Program-made: the position numbers and the translations under genes
Notes under the pieces: model-generated
Seen by the model: the letters and a program-made list of their open reading frames with translations, nothing else
Database searches by the model: none
What the model was told of the DNA's origin: nothing
Shown: in pieces, positions 1-11,554 of the stretch
Layout of the letters: the number at the start of each line of letters is the position of its first letter
How positions within the stretch are numbered: position 1 is the first letter of the stretch
NCBI GenBank assembly: GCA_002104985.1
Contig: MCGO01000075.1
Span: 140,187 to 204,186, forward strand
DNA length: 64,000 nt
Direction: 5' to 3'
From: Rhizoclosmatium globosum
Taxonomy: Eukaryota; Chytridiomycota; Chytridiomycetes; Chytridiales; Chytriomycetaceae

Positions 1-532
1 ATCCTTACCACCGGTTCTGGCGTTTGGAAGTGGCCTTTAGCCACGGATGGCCGGTGACGGTGGAGGATGGTGGTGGTCGAAATCCTCCCCCAAAATCGTT
101 TTTCAGGATTTCAGGACCATTGAACATACCCACTACACTATACAACACTTGACGTTCCACAGAGGTGTCGAGGGCCTTGTAGCCAAAAAAAAATACTCAA
201 ATTAGAGTTAAAACGATCTTCCACATACTGATATCAATATTTCTAGCTTTATTTACTGTTTGGTTGCAGATTTTAGGTCTAGGTGGGAGTTCTAGCTGGA
301 TTTGGGTGCGTTTGAGATTTGAGGTTGCACCCCTCCAGTTGAGCTTTGTTTCAACGTCATTGTTATATATCCTTGAGGGGATAACTCGGCAGCACTTCAT
401 ACGTATTCACATGTTCAGTTATTCCGAAGCTGATCGCTTTTTGAGGCTGGCGAACAGCGATCTCCTCTTATCAACTAACTCACTAATGCTATTTATTATG
501 ATACTACATGAGACCTCTCACAACACACTTTC
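1..532. other. Left-edge stretch without a supported gene
   Basis: Only short ORFs of 60-90 codons occur here on both strands. None shows a recognisable domain or a convincing start, and they overlap each other. It may hold the 3' flank of the membrane protein gene to the right, which is read leftward and stops at 533, plus sequence belonging to a gene outside the window. Confidence 0.5.
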
Positions 533-1393
533 TTAATCCTTTCGTTCCTTTCCTTCCTCCAATCTCTGTACATTCCCGCTTACGTTCTCGCGAGAAACCT
601 TTTCGTGCCATGCGCATACCTTCCTCCACAGTACTACAACATTGTCCGTCGTGCGATACTTCTGGAATTCAATACCAAAGCAGAATTTAGCCATTTGGCT
701 CAACGCAAGTTCCACCAGTGCATAGAACAAAGTAAGACTGACTGCGGCACACACAACCTGAATAACAACTTGGAGCGGATACGGAATCATTGCAAGTGAC
801 GTGGCGGTGCGTTTGACAAAGTAACTCATGACAGACATTGAGAGAACAAGGGTATTCGAGAACGCATCTTCAGTGATAATCGTTGCAGCAACTTTCACAG
901 TTGGTGAATTTCGCCATCTTTTTGACTGGTTCATTATAACTGCACTTGCTATGATGCATGCGTTGAATCGAGCGTGGAAGGAGAGGAGGGTGGTTTCATA
1001 GATAGGATCGATGTAGATGAGGAAGAGGAAGTAGAGCGGGGTGCCGAGCAGGAAGAGGGGTTGCTGACAGCGGAGGTATGCGGCAATTGTGAGTGTACTG
1101 AATGCAAAGAGAAAGACGGGTTGGAAGCACGGCTGGAACTCTGGGATTCCAAGCATGATGCCAAGACCGACGATGAATGGAAGTGCAATGGCGTGGATTT
1201 GACGGGATATATCCGTTGTGTATCCTACAATTTTGTCGAGTTCGGAGTCGGATAGCTCGGACAAGTCGTTGTGACGAGGTATGGTGAATTGAGTGAAGGT
1301 GGTCATCACGATGATTTTGGCAAAGTTTGTGGCTGGCAGTCCGCTAACATTCACACCGAAGAACATAATTTGCGATGAGAAATAGATGGTCAC
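533..1393 (-). CDS. Multi-pass membrane protein, unknown function
   Basis: This is a single uninterrupted reading frame of 286 codons. I do not recognise the family. Hydrophobic stretches suggest four to six membrane segments: roughly residues 70-85, 88-110, 112-128, 145-155, 180-200 and 205-235. The C-terminal tail is charged and ends in Lys/Glu-rich sequence, and the part before the first membrane segment is polar. The first methionine is followed by others within 30 residues, so the true start could lie slightly downstream. No intron is needed. It is read towards the left edge, and about 430 bp without a gene separates it from the next gene. A small transporter or organelle membrane protein is possible, but nothing in the sequence decides this. 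Confidence 0.5.
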   Translation of the reverse strand: MTIYFSSQIMFFGVNVSGLPATNFAKIIVMTTFTQFTIPRHNDLSELSDSELDKIVGYTTDISRQIHAIALPFIVGLGIMLGIPEFQPCFQPVFLFAFSTLTIAAYLRCQQPLFLLGTPLYFLFLIYIDPIYETTLLSFHARFNACIIASAVIMNQSKRWRNSPTVKVAATIITEDAFSNTLVLSMSVMSYFVKRTATSLAMIPYPLQVVIQVVCAAVSLTLFYALVELALSQMAKFCFGIEFQKYRTTDNVVVLWRKVCAWHEKVSRENVSGNVQRLEEGKERKD

Positions 1394-1824
1394 TTTGAAC
1401 TTTATTTATTACTCATTATACGCAAACCAAATGAAATTCTCCCATCTTCAAACAAAAATCTGCAGGCACTCTAACAATAATCATGTCTAAAATCCAAGTG
1501 GATCAAATTATCCCATTCAAGGCCAGGCATGCGAGCATGTTCTAAAATGCTTGACGTTGAAGGAGCCAACCTATAATTATGAGCTGGAGTCCGAAATGCG
1601 ATGTAACGACCGTGATTCTCTGGTTACTTTCTTGACGCTACTCAAAATGTTGATTTCCGCGTGTGGCTTTCAGTTTTTGAGACAAACAATTAAATTTCCA
1701 AATATATAGGTACATAGAGAATATTTGTTAACGGCAAAACACATAAATTTTGATGTGCTATTTCAGGAATATGTACATGTCCGTTCTACTGCTCTCATCC
1801 TAGGTTTACTTTATTCACGTCACT
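1394..1824. other. AT-rich intergenic stretch
   Basis: No coding frame, RNA gene or repeat is evident. It lies between two leftward genes, so it should hold the promoter of the membrane protein (at its left end) and the 3' flank of the F-box/LRR gene (at its right end). Confidence 0.5.
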
Positions 1825-2950
1825 TTACCAACTACCAGGACGACTTTCTTTTATAGTCCATCGAAATGTATTCAACTCGGAGCTCCTGTTTCCTTGAAGA
1901 TTTACTTTTTTCCAGGAATAGGAGGGTCTCTCACTGAATTTTCTATCGTAGAAGCCTGCAGGCACACATCCTTCCAATCGGTTCTCCTGCAAATACATGT
2001 ACCACAGTTTATCTAACTTCGAGAGATTATTTGGAATCTTCCCATATAGACCACAGTTATTCAAATGTAGTTCCACAAGCGACTTCAGCTGACCCAATTC
2101 AGGCGGAATCTTGCAATTCAGATTTGTGTGGCTCAAGTCCATCAATCTAAGGTTCTCGAGTTGACCATATTCTGCTGGAATGGGCCCTTTGATACTTGTA
2201 TAAGGCAGCTTCAGTTCACTTAAGTTCACAAGACGTCCGAATTCGGGCGGAAGTGTACCCGATAAAGTTGGATTGTTGCCAAAATTGAGAGTTTCCAGAT
2301 TAATGAGGCAACCTAATTCAGCGGGAATCGGGCCTTTCAAATCGTTGCATGACAGATTCAGGTACTTCAAACGATTCAGGTGGCCGATTTCTTTTGGAAT
2401 GGGTCCAACAATACGGTTGTTGTACAAATTGAGTGTTGTTAGGTAAACGAGGTTACCCAATTCAGAGGGAATGGGACCGTTCAGATCGTTGTATGTCAGA
2501 ATTAAGTACGTCAAACGATCCAGTTGGCCGATTTCTTTTGGGATAGGTCCAGTGAAACTGGAGCGTGCGAGATTTAACGTCGTTGCGTTTGTCACAAGTC
2601 CAAGAGCAGCAGGGACATAAACATTCGAAATTGGATGATTTAATAATTGGAAGTCAATTGCTTGCAAGTCTTGCATACAGTTGAGAGCGATTGCTTCTTG
2701 GAATTGGGGAGGGGATGTTGAGGAACGAAGCAATCAAGTCCGCCTTGTTCGCAAACTCGCAAAGTACCATTCGTGCATATTCAGATGAATAAACATAGTC
2801 TTTGAAAGGTCTGGATACTCTGGCAATGCGGAATGCCTCACGTGGGAGGAGCCAGCTGAATATCATCATGATCAGCTCAAAAGGTAGCTGGACTGTGCCT
2901 TCTTGCGGTCTAGTGCTCGTTTCGTTGGCTACTTGCTTGTTCTCACTCAT
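1825..2950 (-). CDS. F-box protein with plant-type leucine-rich repeats, frame broken once
   Basis: The N-terminal frame (2950 to about 2705) begins MSENKQ and contains an F-box-like segment, with the pattern LPFELIMMIFSWL followed by an R/S-rich helix at residues 23-55. The C-terminal frame (about 2730 to 1825) holds around eight repeats of about 24 residues with the plant-type core LxxLxLxxNxLxGPIPxELGxL. The two frames join within the C-rich stretch near 2705-2715. Protein similarity is continuous across the join, but it needs a one-base shift and no GT-AG intron fits. F-box proteins usually act as substrate adaptors in SCF ubiquitin ligases, with the LRR as binding surface; that role is inferred. 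Its start lies 87 bp from the start of the divergent glycosyltransferase gene, so they share a promoter region. Confidence 0.7.
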
Positions 2951-3037
2951 AGCGAAGTACTGATATTGAAAACTTGATGGTTGTTCCTTTCAGTTCAGAC
3001 ACAATAAATAGAACAGATTTTAGCTGTCAAACATTGA

Positions 3038-4283
3038 ATGTCATCTCGAAAGTACAACTTGCGACATAGAGAACATGCTTTATTCCTATGCGCCATTGTC
3101 GGATCTTTGTGTTATGTCCTGCTTCAAACTATTGGGTGGACCGAGGAACGTTCAACATTCCTCATAAACTCATCCCAGGACTACAACCAACATCCGACAT
3201 TCACTAAAATTGATCCAAACGATAAAGAAGCTCTCATAAAAAGTGGCTGTTTCGTGGATCCGCAAGCATACAAACCCGAAACGAAATTCAACGAGTCTCT
3301 ATCAGACACGGCTGAAGATGCGTGGATCCGAATATTTCACACATGTTCTGCTATTGAGCCGGCGCATTTGAAGCGGTGCCCAATTCCGAATGCCTTTCAT
3401 GGTGTTATGGGGAATCATATGAAGTTCAAGTTCATTCACTATGTCGCGCTCAAGAGTGTGTACGAGGTTATGAAGCCATTTGCGATCTATATTCATGGTT
3501 TTAACTTCCCGATGGAGAATAAGCTGTTCCAAAAGGTACCTTTTCATTTGGGTTTCCATCCAACCTCATACCCAAATTCAATAGGCTATCCAAGACTTCA
3601 ACCTCATTCTGATACCATCGCGACGGCCTGATATGGTCTTTTTCAACGAAGTTAAGAATATTCAACACCAGTCCGACATTCTTCGAATGGAAATCAACAT
3701 TCTCTATGGAGGAATATACGCCGACTTTGACGTCCTCTGGCTACAATCTCTGCAAACAACTGATCTACTGTCTGGAAAACACGAAACAGTCCTCGCTGCC
3801 CAAACTCCAACAAACCGTCCAAAAGGATGGATCGCAAACGGGGTCTTGATCAACAAACGTTGTGCCAGGTTCATGATTGATTGGTACAAGTTCTACGTCG
3901 TATTCAACGACCGTCTTTGGGATGCGCATTCTGTTGTGCTTCCGCACTTGCTCTGGAAAACCATTGCGAAGGAGGGGACTCGTTCAGGAGAGGTTTTGCA
4001 TGTGGAGTTGTCTTCAATGCAGCAGCCGAGTTATTTCAGTCGGGAATTGATTCATACGAAGAAAGGATTAGTGGCTTGGAATTGGACGCAGAATATTGCT
4101 TGTCATTTGTGGTTTCGTTCGTATCCTGCGAAGAAAGCGTTAGGGTTTGGAACTGTGGAGAGTTTTGATGATCCTGTGGGGAGAATGGTGAGGTGGATAT
4201 TATCTGGGGACAAACGAGAGCCGTTTGATATGAAAAGAACGTATTTTCAGAATGAGACTCATATGAAAATAAACTCTTTGTAA
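3038..4283 (+). CDS. Type II membrane glycosyltransferase, DXD sugar-binding family (copy 1)
   Basis: There are two exons, 3038-3535 and 3585-4283. The 49-nt intron is supported by GT/AG ends, codon phase and the same splice position in the tandem paralogue. The 398-residue product has a short basic N-terminus, one membrane anchor at about residues 14-32 and a lumenal domain. The diagnostic block is YGGIYADFDVLWL, the substrate-binding region with the DxD-type motif of the Gly_transf_sug (GT32-like) family. Members transfer a sugar from a nucleotide sugar in the Golgi; donor and acceptor are not known here. The frame is intact. The neighbour to the right is a paralogue in the same orientation, so the pair is a tandem duplication. 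Confidence 0.82.
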
Positions 4284-4520
4284 AATCGGGGAAGTGAAGC
4301 ACTTGCACCAGAGCTGAGTAAAATTAGCCAAACTGTCTTAAAAGTGCCCAAGCATAATTTCTCGCCTCACATTAGCCGAAAGGTCGCGACTTCAGCTTCA
4401 CAACACTTTTGTTTGTTGCCCGCCCTGTCAATTTTTTCAATCGACATTCCCAGTGGTGCCTTCATCCACCGTAAGACCCTCATGTGCATGAATTTATAAC
4501 AGTTTTTATAGTGTTCATAG

Positions 4521-5855
4521 ATGTCCGATCGAAAGTTCCGATACCTCCTCATCCCAGTCGCAGGAGTTGCCCTCATTCTGACAGCCCTCGTCGCACTCAA
4601 CACCCGCCACCACAAATTAAACCTGAGCCCGCGAAAACTATTCTGGAATTCAGAATCCACAAATCTTCAAGCTGGTGCAAAGAAAGCCCCATGGACGGGA
4701 TGGGATGACAAAAAGTGGTTTGGAATTAGTACTATCGATCCAAACGACAAGGAGGCGCTTATCGCTGCGGGATGCTTTGTAGATCCTACAACGTATAAAC
4801 CGGAAATTCCTGTGAATGAGCCGCTTCCTGATACTGCGAATGACGCGTGGGAACGGATGTATAATTCGTGTGTGGATATTACACCTCCAATGTTGACGCG
4901 TTGTCCGATCCCGAATGCATATCACGGCGTGTTTGGTGATGGAATGGAGTTCAAGTTTCATCATTATGTTGCACTCAAAAGTGTGCATGATGTGTTGAAG
5001 CCGTTTGCCATGTACATTCATGGATTTAACTTTCCGATGGAGAGTGAATTGTTTCAAAAGGTGAGTAGCACTGATGTATAATGTTCGGCAGATAACTCAA
5101 ACCTATGGGAATAGGCAATTCAAGACTTCAACCTCATTTTAGTTCCAAGTCGCAAGGCCGACAAAGTATTTCATCTCGATGTCAAAGTATTGGAGCATCA
5201 ATCCGATATTCTTCGTATGGAAATCAATACTGTGTATGGCGGTATCTACTCTGATTTTGACGTGTTCTGGCTACAACCCCTTCATCGCGAGCAGTCTGAA
5301 ATCACCGACTTTTACAAAGAGTTTTTAGATGGTGAGCATGAAACTGTTCTCGCTGGACAGTCTCCTCAAAATGGTGTCATCGGCCGAGTTGCGAATGGTG
5401 TCTTGATCAACAAACGTTGTGCACGCTTCATGCAGGATTGGTACAAACTGTACCTTCTATTCAACGACCAAGATTGGGAATTTCATTCAGTCATCCTCCC
5501 GCATATTCTGTGGAAGACGATCGGAAGAACGGGAAGCCCGGCTGATGAACTGGTGCACGTCGAGCACTCATCTATGCAGCAACCTAGTTATGATTGGAGA
5601 TCTTTGATTCATACGCCACGAGGATTCACGGAATGGAACTGGACACAGAACATTGCGTGTCATTTATGGATTCGTGAATATGAGGGACGCGACAAACTCA
5701 ATTTTGAGTCTATCAAGACTGTAAATGATCCTATTGGACGCATGGCTCGGTACATTTTGTGGGGGAACAAGAAGGAGAAGTTTGATATGAATATCAACTA
5801 CTTTATCAATGAAACGGACTTCCAGGAGGTGAAAAAGCGGGGTAATTCCGATTGA
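4521..5855 (+). CDS. Type II membrane glycosyltransferase, DXD sugar-binding family (copy 2)
   Basis: There are two exons, 4521-5060 and 5115-5855, with a 54-nt intron at the same place as in copy 1, giving 426 residues. The N-terminus is basic and followed by one hydrophobic anchor at about residues 11-26. The catalytic block YGGIYSDFDVFWLQPL is present, as are the blocks shared with copy 1 (DPNDKEALI, CPIPNAYHGV, YIHGFNFPME, MQQPSY, NWTQNIACHLW). Compared with copy 1 it has a longer stem and a short insertion after the DxD region. It probably acts in the Golgi on glycoproteins or glycolipids, by family analogy. The frame is intact and the start gives the best membrane anchor. Confidence 0.82.
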
Positions 5856-5959
5856 AAATGAATGATTGAATTCTTTGAGGGTTCTTTCTGAATAGATTCG
5901 TTACATTTATTGGAAATTTAACTTTTTCGCAAATCAGAGCATCACTTTCGCCATCATCT

Positions 5960-7593
5960 ATGCCATTTGACGCTGCATCACCAGGCTCTAGTTCATTCTT
6001 CGAATCGATGTTTGATGCTGAACAGCTCGAAAGTGACCAGTCTGCTATTCAAGTTCCTGTAACTGACACGAGTGATCCAAGAAGTCCGCACCGACCGTCC
6101 AAAGCAACGATTCAGTCATTGACTTCTGAAGTACTTGATATGATTACTCTCTGGCTTCCGCTTGATCGCCTTCTGTTGGACTTCTGCCTGGCATCCAAGG
6201 CTGTGTATCACTTGTCCTTCTTGGCCTCCTTCAAATCGGCGAAATCGTATCTGATCCTGCGAATGAAGTCAAAGATGTTCGAAGATATTTGTGGGTTCTT
6301 GGCTGAAGAGGCTGTTGATTGGGACTACTGGAAATAACTCCCTTTCACCCTCCAAGTTATCATCTTCCACCGAATCCTTAACTCTGTGGATTCTCAAAAA
6401 GCAATCGTGCAATTTTTCATCCAATTATGCACTTGCTCTTGTCCAGTGTATGATGAAGGAACTTGAATTTACCCCTTCAAGTCGTTTGCTTGCTTGGGCG
6501 TGTCAGTCAAACTATACAGAAATTGTCGAACTATCCTTGAAAAATCCATCATTGAATCCATCATTGGACGTAAACGCTGCTTTTGGAATCGCTAGTTGGT
6601 GGGATTACAAAATTATAGCCAAACAGCTTCTCAGGGACCCCTGCTTCAGTAGAAACCACGATTATTTGAATCTGTTGTGCAAATATGGTGTTCATGAAGA
6701 GCTAGAAGCTTGGCTCCTTGATCCTCGTGTGGATCCTTCTGAAGATCGTTCGCATGCATTGAAGTTGGCTGTTCAATTTGATCACTTGGAAGTCGTCAAT
6801 ATATTGCTTGCAGATGGTCGAGTAAATTCGCAACATCACATGGTGCTTTGAACTGCCATCAAGTTGGGTAAAGTAGACATTGTAGAGCGGCTTTTGGAGG
6901 ATCCTCGAGGAACCATCATATAGAAACAATGCAGCTCTTATTGGTGCAGCAGAAAGTGGAAATGTTGCTGTGATGAAGCGCCTTCTCTTGGATCCAAGGA
7001 CGCATGACAATAATACGCTCTTTCTCTATAGTTGTCGTGCTCAATTATTGCCCCTTGTTGAAGCTCTTCTCCTTGACGGACGCGTGGATCCGACAGTTGA
7101 AGAAAACAATGCATTGAGGGTTGCCGTTCAGAATGACCATTTAGATGTTGTCCGCCTTCTTGTTGCTGATTCTAGAGTCCGTCAAATGGTTGAAAATCGA
7201 ACGCCGTTCTTTCTTTCACTTTCAAAGTCTGCAAAGGTTGTCCAGCTATTGCTCCAGCATTCTAATGCGGATCTTTTTCAAGACAGCTGCAGCATATTTA
7301 TGGACGCTGTTGTCAACGCGCGCGACGAGATTGTTCAAGTTTTATTGCAAGATCCGCGATTTGATCCTTGCTCGGGAAACTCGGTGGCTTTCATTTCCGC
7401 TGTTGGGGCTCAAAATGAAACCATTTCCAAGATTCTTCTCTCAGACCAACGAGTTGTGGATCAAGTTCGTGGAAATTTGGAATACTTTGACAACGAGTTG
7501 AAGAAACACAGTTTGTCTCTGGAATTTCGGCTTGGGATGTCGTCGTTTTTAATTCAGAATGGATTGTTGGACTTGGAGATTCTTTTTCATTAA
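5960..7593 (+). pseudogene. F-box/ankyrin-repeat gene, broken copy
   Basis: Similarity to the two intact genes downstream continues through three reading frames. The F-box-like N-terminus (5960 onward) meets a stop at 6335-6337 exactly where the paralogues continue. Coding similarity resumes after the stop, then changes frame near 6410-6420. It meets a second in-frame stop at 6849-6851, contains another stop and a shift near 6905-6930, and then runs open from 6970 to 7593. At least two stops and two shifts make simple assembly error less likely here than elsewhere in the window. The repeats follow the group's pattern of about 30 residues with LLxDxRVDP cores. The family would be expected to link an SCF adaptor to targets. 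This copy is probably dead. Confidence 0.75.
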
Positions 7594-7602
7594 GCTGTAA
7601 TT

Positions 7603-9351
7603 ATGAAATATAAGATTTATACAGAGAAAAACACTCTACATCCAAGCAGCTGCACCACAATGGCCAACAATGGATCTCATTTTCAAGAAGAGAATGACGC
7701 CTCTGTGAACGTGTACAACTCAATGTTGTATGAACCGGCTCCTCTCATGAACAAGGATCAAACATCGGAGCGAATGCCTCTGATTGGCCAGTTCTGTCGA
7801 CACTCCACGAAATCAATTCAGTCTTTGTCTTCAGAAATACTTCAGTTGATTTTTATCAAGCTTCCCATTGACCACATTGGACTCTTCTTGACCTGCAAAT
7901 ATGTATACCTTGTGTCTCCATTGGCTTCCATCGAATCAGCACAATCGTATTTGAAGCTCCGAATGATTCATTTGGGGTGCAATTCAGTATGGGATTTCTT
8001 GCCGAAAGAGGTGTCTGGATGGACTAGACCCAAGACCCTCCCATTCAATCTACACGTTAACATTTTGTATCGAATGCTCAAATCGCAGGCAACACACGAA
8101 ACAATCACAAACTATAAAATCATCAAGATTAATTCTTCGAAACATGCGTTTGCTCTAGTGAAAGCATTGGTGGATTCGAAAGTTCTAATGTACAAGCGTT
8201 CAAATCGGTTGCTTTGTTGGGCTTGTCAGTTGAATTATGAGGAAGTTGTCAAATTCTGCCTGGATTATCCGCTTTTGGATCCATCTGAGAACGATAATGC
8301 TGCACTCACGATTGCCCATCGTTTCCGGTACCAGAATATTGTGAGACAGCTTGTGAAGGACCCTCGGCACAAAAGAGCACTTGGCGGACATAATTATTTC
8401 AATCTATTGTGTCAATATGGCGTTCATGAAGAGTTACAGGGTTGGTTTCCTGATGATTCACTAACCAACTTTTCGTTTGGCCTGGAGCTTGCAGTGGGAT
8501 CTGGTCACTTAAAAGTTATCAATACGTTGCTGTTAGACTTTAAAGTGGATCCAAACCAACGAAATGTACTTGCATACGCGGCAAGCTTGGGGCGAATGGA
8601 AATTGTCGAAAGACTTTTGGAGGATCCTCGAGTGTATCCCTCAATGGGAAATAATGCAGCCCTGATTGGTGCGGCAAAAGAAAATGACATTGCAGTGATA
8701 AAGCGTCTCCTTTTGGATCCAAGAATCAATGTGACCTACAACAACAATCGGCTCTTCATACACAGTTGCCGACTACAACTATTGTCTCTGGCTCAAGAGC
8801 TCCTTCAAGATGGACGTGCAGATCCAACCGCTCAGAATAATGAAGCCTTGGTAACTGCTATCATAAATAGCCAAATTGAGGTTCTTCAACTGTTGCTTGC
8901 TGATCTCAGAATCAAATCAGAGTTTGAAAAACAAGCTCGATACTTTCTTTCTATTTCGAAGTCTGCCCAAGTTTTCCGACTCTTACTTCAGCATTGTCGA
9001 GTGGGTGTACTTTCTGAAGATTGCTGCAGTAATCTCCTCACAGACTCTATTGTCCACAAGCGTGATCAAATCCTTCTCGTTATGCTCCAAGATCCCCAAT
9101 TTGATCTCAGTGCCAGAAATATTAACATGGCAGCTTTAATCTCTTCGGTGACAGCTCAGAATGTGACCTTCACCAAGATTCTATTTTCAGATAAAAGAGT
9201 TGTGACTCAAATTCGCACAAATGCGGAATCCTTTGATAGAGAACTACAAAGGAGTGGCTTATCTCCAAAGTTTCGGATTGCCATCGCAGAATTTTTGATT
9301 GAAAACGGATTGTCTGATTTGGCACTTATTTTTTCCGTTAGACAGTCGTGA
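7603..9351 (+). CDS. F-box-like protein with divergent ankyrin repeats (intact copy 2)
   Basis: A continuous frame of 582 codons. The methionine at 7660 (protein starting MANNGS) is the more likely start, because the 19 codons before it read like leader sequence and the paralogues begin close to the F-box. An F-box-like segment (SLSSEILQLIFIKLP) lies at about residues 71-110. A linker and about ten ankyrin-type repeats follow at roughly residues 180-560, each with a core such as VVxxLLxDxRVDPS and a following NNAALxxA helix. The repeats are divergent and would be missed by strict searches. The likely role is protein recognition for ubiquitination, inferred from the domain pair. No introns are needed. 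Confidence 0.75.
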   Translation: MKYKIYTEKNTLHPSSCTTMANNGSHFQEENDASVNVYNSMLYEPAPLMNKDQTSERMPLIGQFCRHSTKSIQSLSSEILQLIFIKLPIDHIGLFLTCKYVYLVSPLASIESAQSYLKLRMIHLGCNSVWDFLPKEVSGWTRPKTLPFNLHVNILYRMLKSQATHETITNYKIIKINSSKHAFALVKALVDSKVLMYKRSNRLLCWACQLNYEEVVKFCLDYPLLDPSENDNAALTIAHRFRYQNIVRQLVKDPRHKRALGGHNYFNLLCQYGVHEELQGWFPDDSLTNFSFGLELAVGSGHLKVINTLLLDFKVDPNQRNVLAYAASLGRMEIVERLLEDPRVYPSMGNNAALIGAAKENDIAVIKRLLLDPRINVTYNNNRLFIHSCRLQLLSLAQELLQDGRADPTAQNNEALVTAIINSQIEVLQLLLADLRIKSEFEKQARYFLSISKSAQVFRLLLQHCRVGVLSEDCCSNLLTDSIVHKRDQILLVMLQDPQFDLSARNINMAALISSVTAQNVTFTKILFSDKRVVTQIRTNAESFDRELQRSGLSPKFRIAIAEFLIENGLSDLALIFSVRQS

Positions 9352-9429
9352 ATAATTGTGATGATATGGAGTTTCGAATTAATTAATAAACTAAAAATGA
9401 AGTTCGCTGAAACGGGCTTCCCATCCAAA

Positions 9430-9645
9430 ATACATGGTAGTTTTGGTGTTGAAATTATCTCAATGATGCTTCTCTTTGATCCGCGAGTTGCTTCTGAGCT
9501 CTGAAATACTAAAAAGATGTAATTTGTGGGACGGATATGCATACGCCTCTGGAATTTCGAGTTGCGATGGCTGAGGTTTTGGTGCGAATAGGATGGCCCA
9601 CTTGGCGCTTTTCTTTGGAGTGAAATATCTAGAAAATGATGCATT
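9430..9645 (+). pseudogene. Decayed 3' fragment of an F-box/ankyrin gene (relic A)
   Basis: This stretch lies in the spacer between the two intact ankyrin genes. It resembles the last 200 bp of their coding sequence: an ATT(A)TCTCAATGATGCTTCT block, a CTGGAATTTCGAGTTGCGATGG block and a TTTCTTTGGAGTGAAATATC block appear in the same order as in the intact 3' end near 11235-11415. No frame is open across it. It is read as the remnant of a deleted tandem copy. Relic B at 11555-11735 shares the same blocks. Confidence 0.6.
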
Positions 9646-9853
9646 CTTATTATGAAGGGGTTTTTTGGTGTAATTGGAGATGTATAATGTCTTACTTTAT
9701 CAAAAATCGCACCGTGAACTTCGCCCTAAATTCTGAATGTAAGTTGTGAGTTGTGACCCCTTTAACTGCTTGAACGCATTCAAGAGAATCAATACTTTCA
9801 TCCTGCAAATCGTGTATTTATATGAGTTTTTGTCTGCCTTTTGTGAATAGAAC

Positions 9854-11449
9854 TTGATCATGGAGACTACCATCAGTGCACTCAACAAATCATTGCTACA
9901 GTCCTTACCCGCAGAAATAATCCAGCTTATCTTTCGTAGGCTTCCATTTGATGGCTTGCTAGAATTCTGCCTCACATCCAAGACAGTCTACATCGCTTCC
10001 CCTATTGCATCAATGCGATCAGCAAACACCTTTGTGAAGCTTAAGTCGATCCATTCAGGCATTAAGTCTATTTGGCAGCTACTGGAACAGGAGAATCTTG
10101 CGAGCGACAATTGGGTGTCTCTGCCGTTTCCACTTCAAGCAGCTATCTTCCACCAAACACTTATTGCGCCAGATGGCTTGAAAGAGATAAAAAATTATCC
10201 AATGTTTACTGTGTCGAATAAGTACCTGATGGCTCTTGTAAAGGCTGTGTTTGAAGAACTCAATTTTCAACCTACCAATCAATTCCTTTGTTGGGCGTGT
10301 GAGCTCGAACACGTCGAAGTAGTTGGTATTTGCTTGAAAAATCCACGTATTGACGTCTCGGGACACAGGAATGCGGCTCTTGACGTTGCTCATGCATCAA
10401 AAAATACACATATTGTGAAGCTCCTACTCAAAGATCCTCGTTTCGACAGAATGAATTTCCAACGAGGAATCACTTATTTGAATTTACTGTGCTTGTATGG
10501 CATGTATGAGGAGTTGCAATCTTGGATTCTCGATCCCCGAATTGATCCTTCTGTCGATAATTCGCTGGCCTTATATCTTGGAGTTGACGTTGGTCATTTG
10601 GAAATCGTCGATATATTGCTTTCTGACGGTCGAGTGAATCCAAATGATCGAAATGTGCTTCAGTGGGCCGCAAAGAAGGGGAGAGTGGGTATTGTAGAAC
10701 GAATTTTACGAGATTCTCGAGTTGATCCATCGTTGCATAACAATTTCGCGCTCCTCAGTGCAGTAGGTGAAAACCATACTCCTCTTATCCAAAGACTTCT
10801 CTCGGATTCAAGAATTGATGTAACTCGTGATGATGATGCATTGTTCATCGAAGCCTGCAGATGTCGATATGTACCTTTAATTGAGGCCCTCCTTCTTGAT
10901 GGACGTTCAGATCCAACAGCTCAAGAAAACCAAGCCTTGAAACATGCAATTCGGCATCATCACTCTCTAGTCATTGATACACTTCTTGCTGACCCTCGAA
11001 TTGATCCAAAGTTTGAGAACTGCGCCATCTTATCAATGTCTGTTCCAAATTATTTAATCCATACATTCCTTCTCCATCCTCGAATGAATTTGCTCTCAGA
11101 GAGCGCCAGAGTTCTTGTGGAAGCAATCAACAACAATCGTTCCGATATTGTTCAGCTCTTATTGTGGGATGGACAAATCAATCCATGTGCTGAGAACTTG
11201 GCTGCTTTGGTATCTGCTGTTTCAGCTCAGAGTAAAATCATCTCAACGATGCTTCTCTCTGATGAAAGAGTTATTACTGTACTTAGCGCAAGACCCGAGT
11301 ATTATGAAAATGTGATTGGTGGGATTAACGTCCCTCGGGAATTTCGATCGAGTATGGTGGAGTTTTTGATTCAGAGGAGGTTGTCTCATTTGACGCTATT
11401 GTTTGGAGTAAAGACGCAAGAGAAAAGACTGTTCCAGGGTGTATTCTAA
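9854..11449 (+). CDS. F-box-like protein with divergent ankyrin repeats (intact copy 3)
   Basis: A continuous frame of 531 codons beginning a few codons before the F-box. The F-box-like helix pattern (LLQSLPAEIIQLIFRRLPFDG) is at residues 13-50. The rest consists of ankyrin-type repeats with cores such as VEVVGICLKNPRIDVS, IVDILLSDGRVNP, IVERILRDSRVDPS and LIEALLLDGRSDPT. It is closely similar to copy 2 and to the broken copy 1 over its whole length, so the three arose by tandem duplication. Function is inferred as for copy 2: substrate recognition for an SCF-type ligase. The frame is intact and needs no intron. An alternative start two codons downstream cannot be excluded. Confidence 0.75.
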   Translation: MIMETTISALNKSLLQSLPAEIIQLIFRRLPFDGLLEFCLTSKTVYIASPIASMRSANTFVKLKSIHSGIKSIWQLLEQENLASDNWVSLPFPLQAAIFHQTLIAPDGLKEIKNYPMFTVSNKYLMALVKAVFEELNFQPTNQFLCWACELEHVEVVGICLKNPRIDVSGHRNAALDVAHASKNTHIVKLLLKDPRFDRMNFQRGITYLNLLCLYGMYEELQSWILDPRIDPSVDNSLALYLGVDVGHLEIVDILLSDGRVNPNDRNVLQWAAKKGRVGIVERILRDSRVDPSLHNNFALLSAVGENHTPLIQRLLSDSRIDVTRDDDALFIEACRCRYVPLIEALLLDGRSDPTAQENQALKHAIRHHHSLVIDTLLADPRIDPKFENCAILSMSVPNYLIHTFLLHPRMNLLSESARVLVEAINNNRSDIVQLLLWDGQINPCAENLAALVSAVSAQSKIISTMLLSDERVITVLSARPEYYENVIGGINVPREFRSSMVEFLIQRRLSHLTLLFGVKTQEKRLFQGVF

Positions 11450-11554
11450 AGTTCTATTTCTCCTTTATCATTATTATAATAAATAGCACGAGAGTTCTCT
11501 GTTTCGTTCACGAATTTTTATCATATGTCATGCGTACGTTTTTGCTGCTCCTCG

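Noticed and set aside
974..1255. Acidic rightward ORF
   Set aside because: It is the antisense shadow of the leftward membrane protein gene and shows no independent features.
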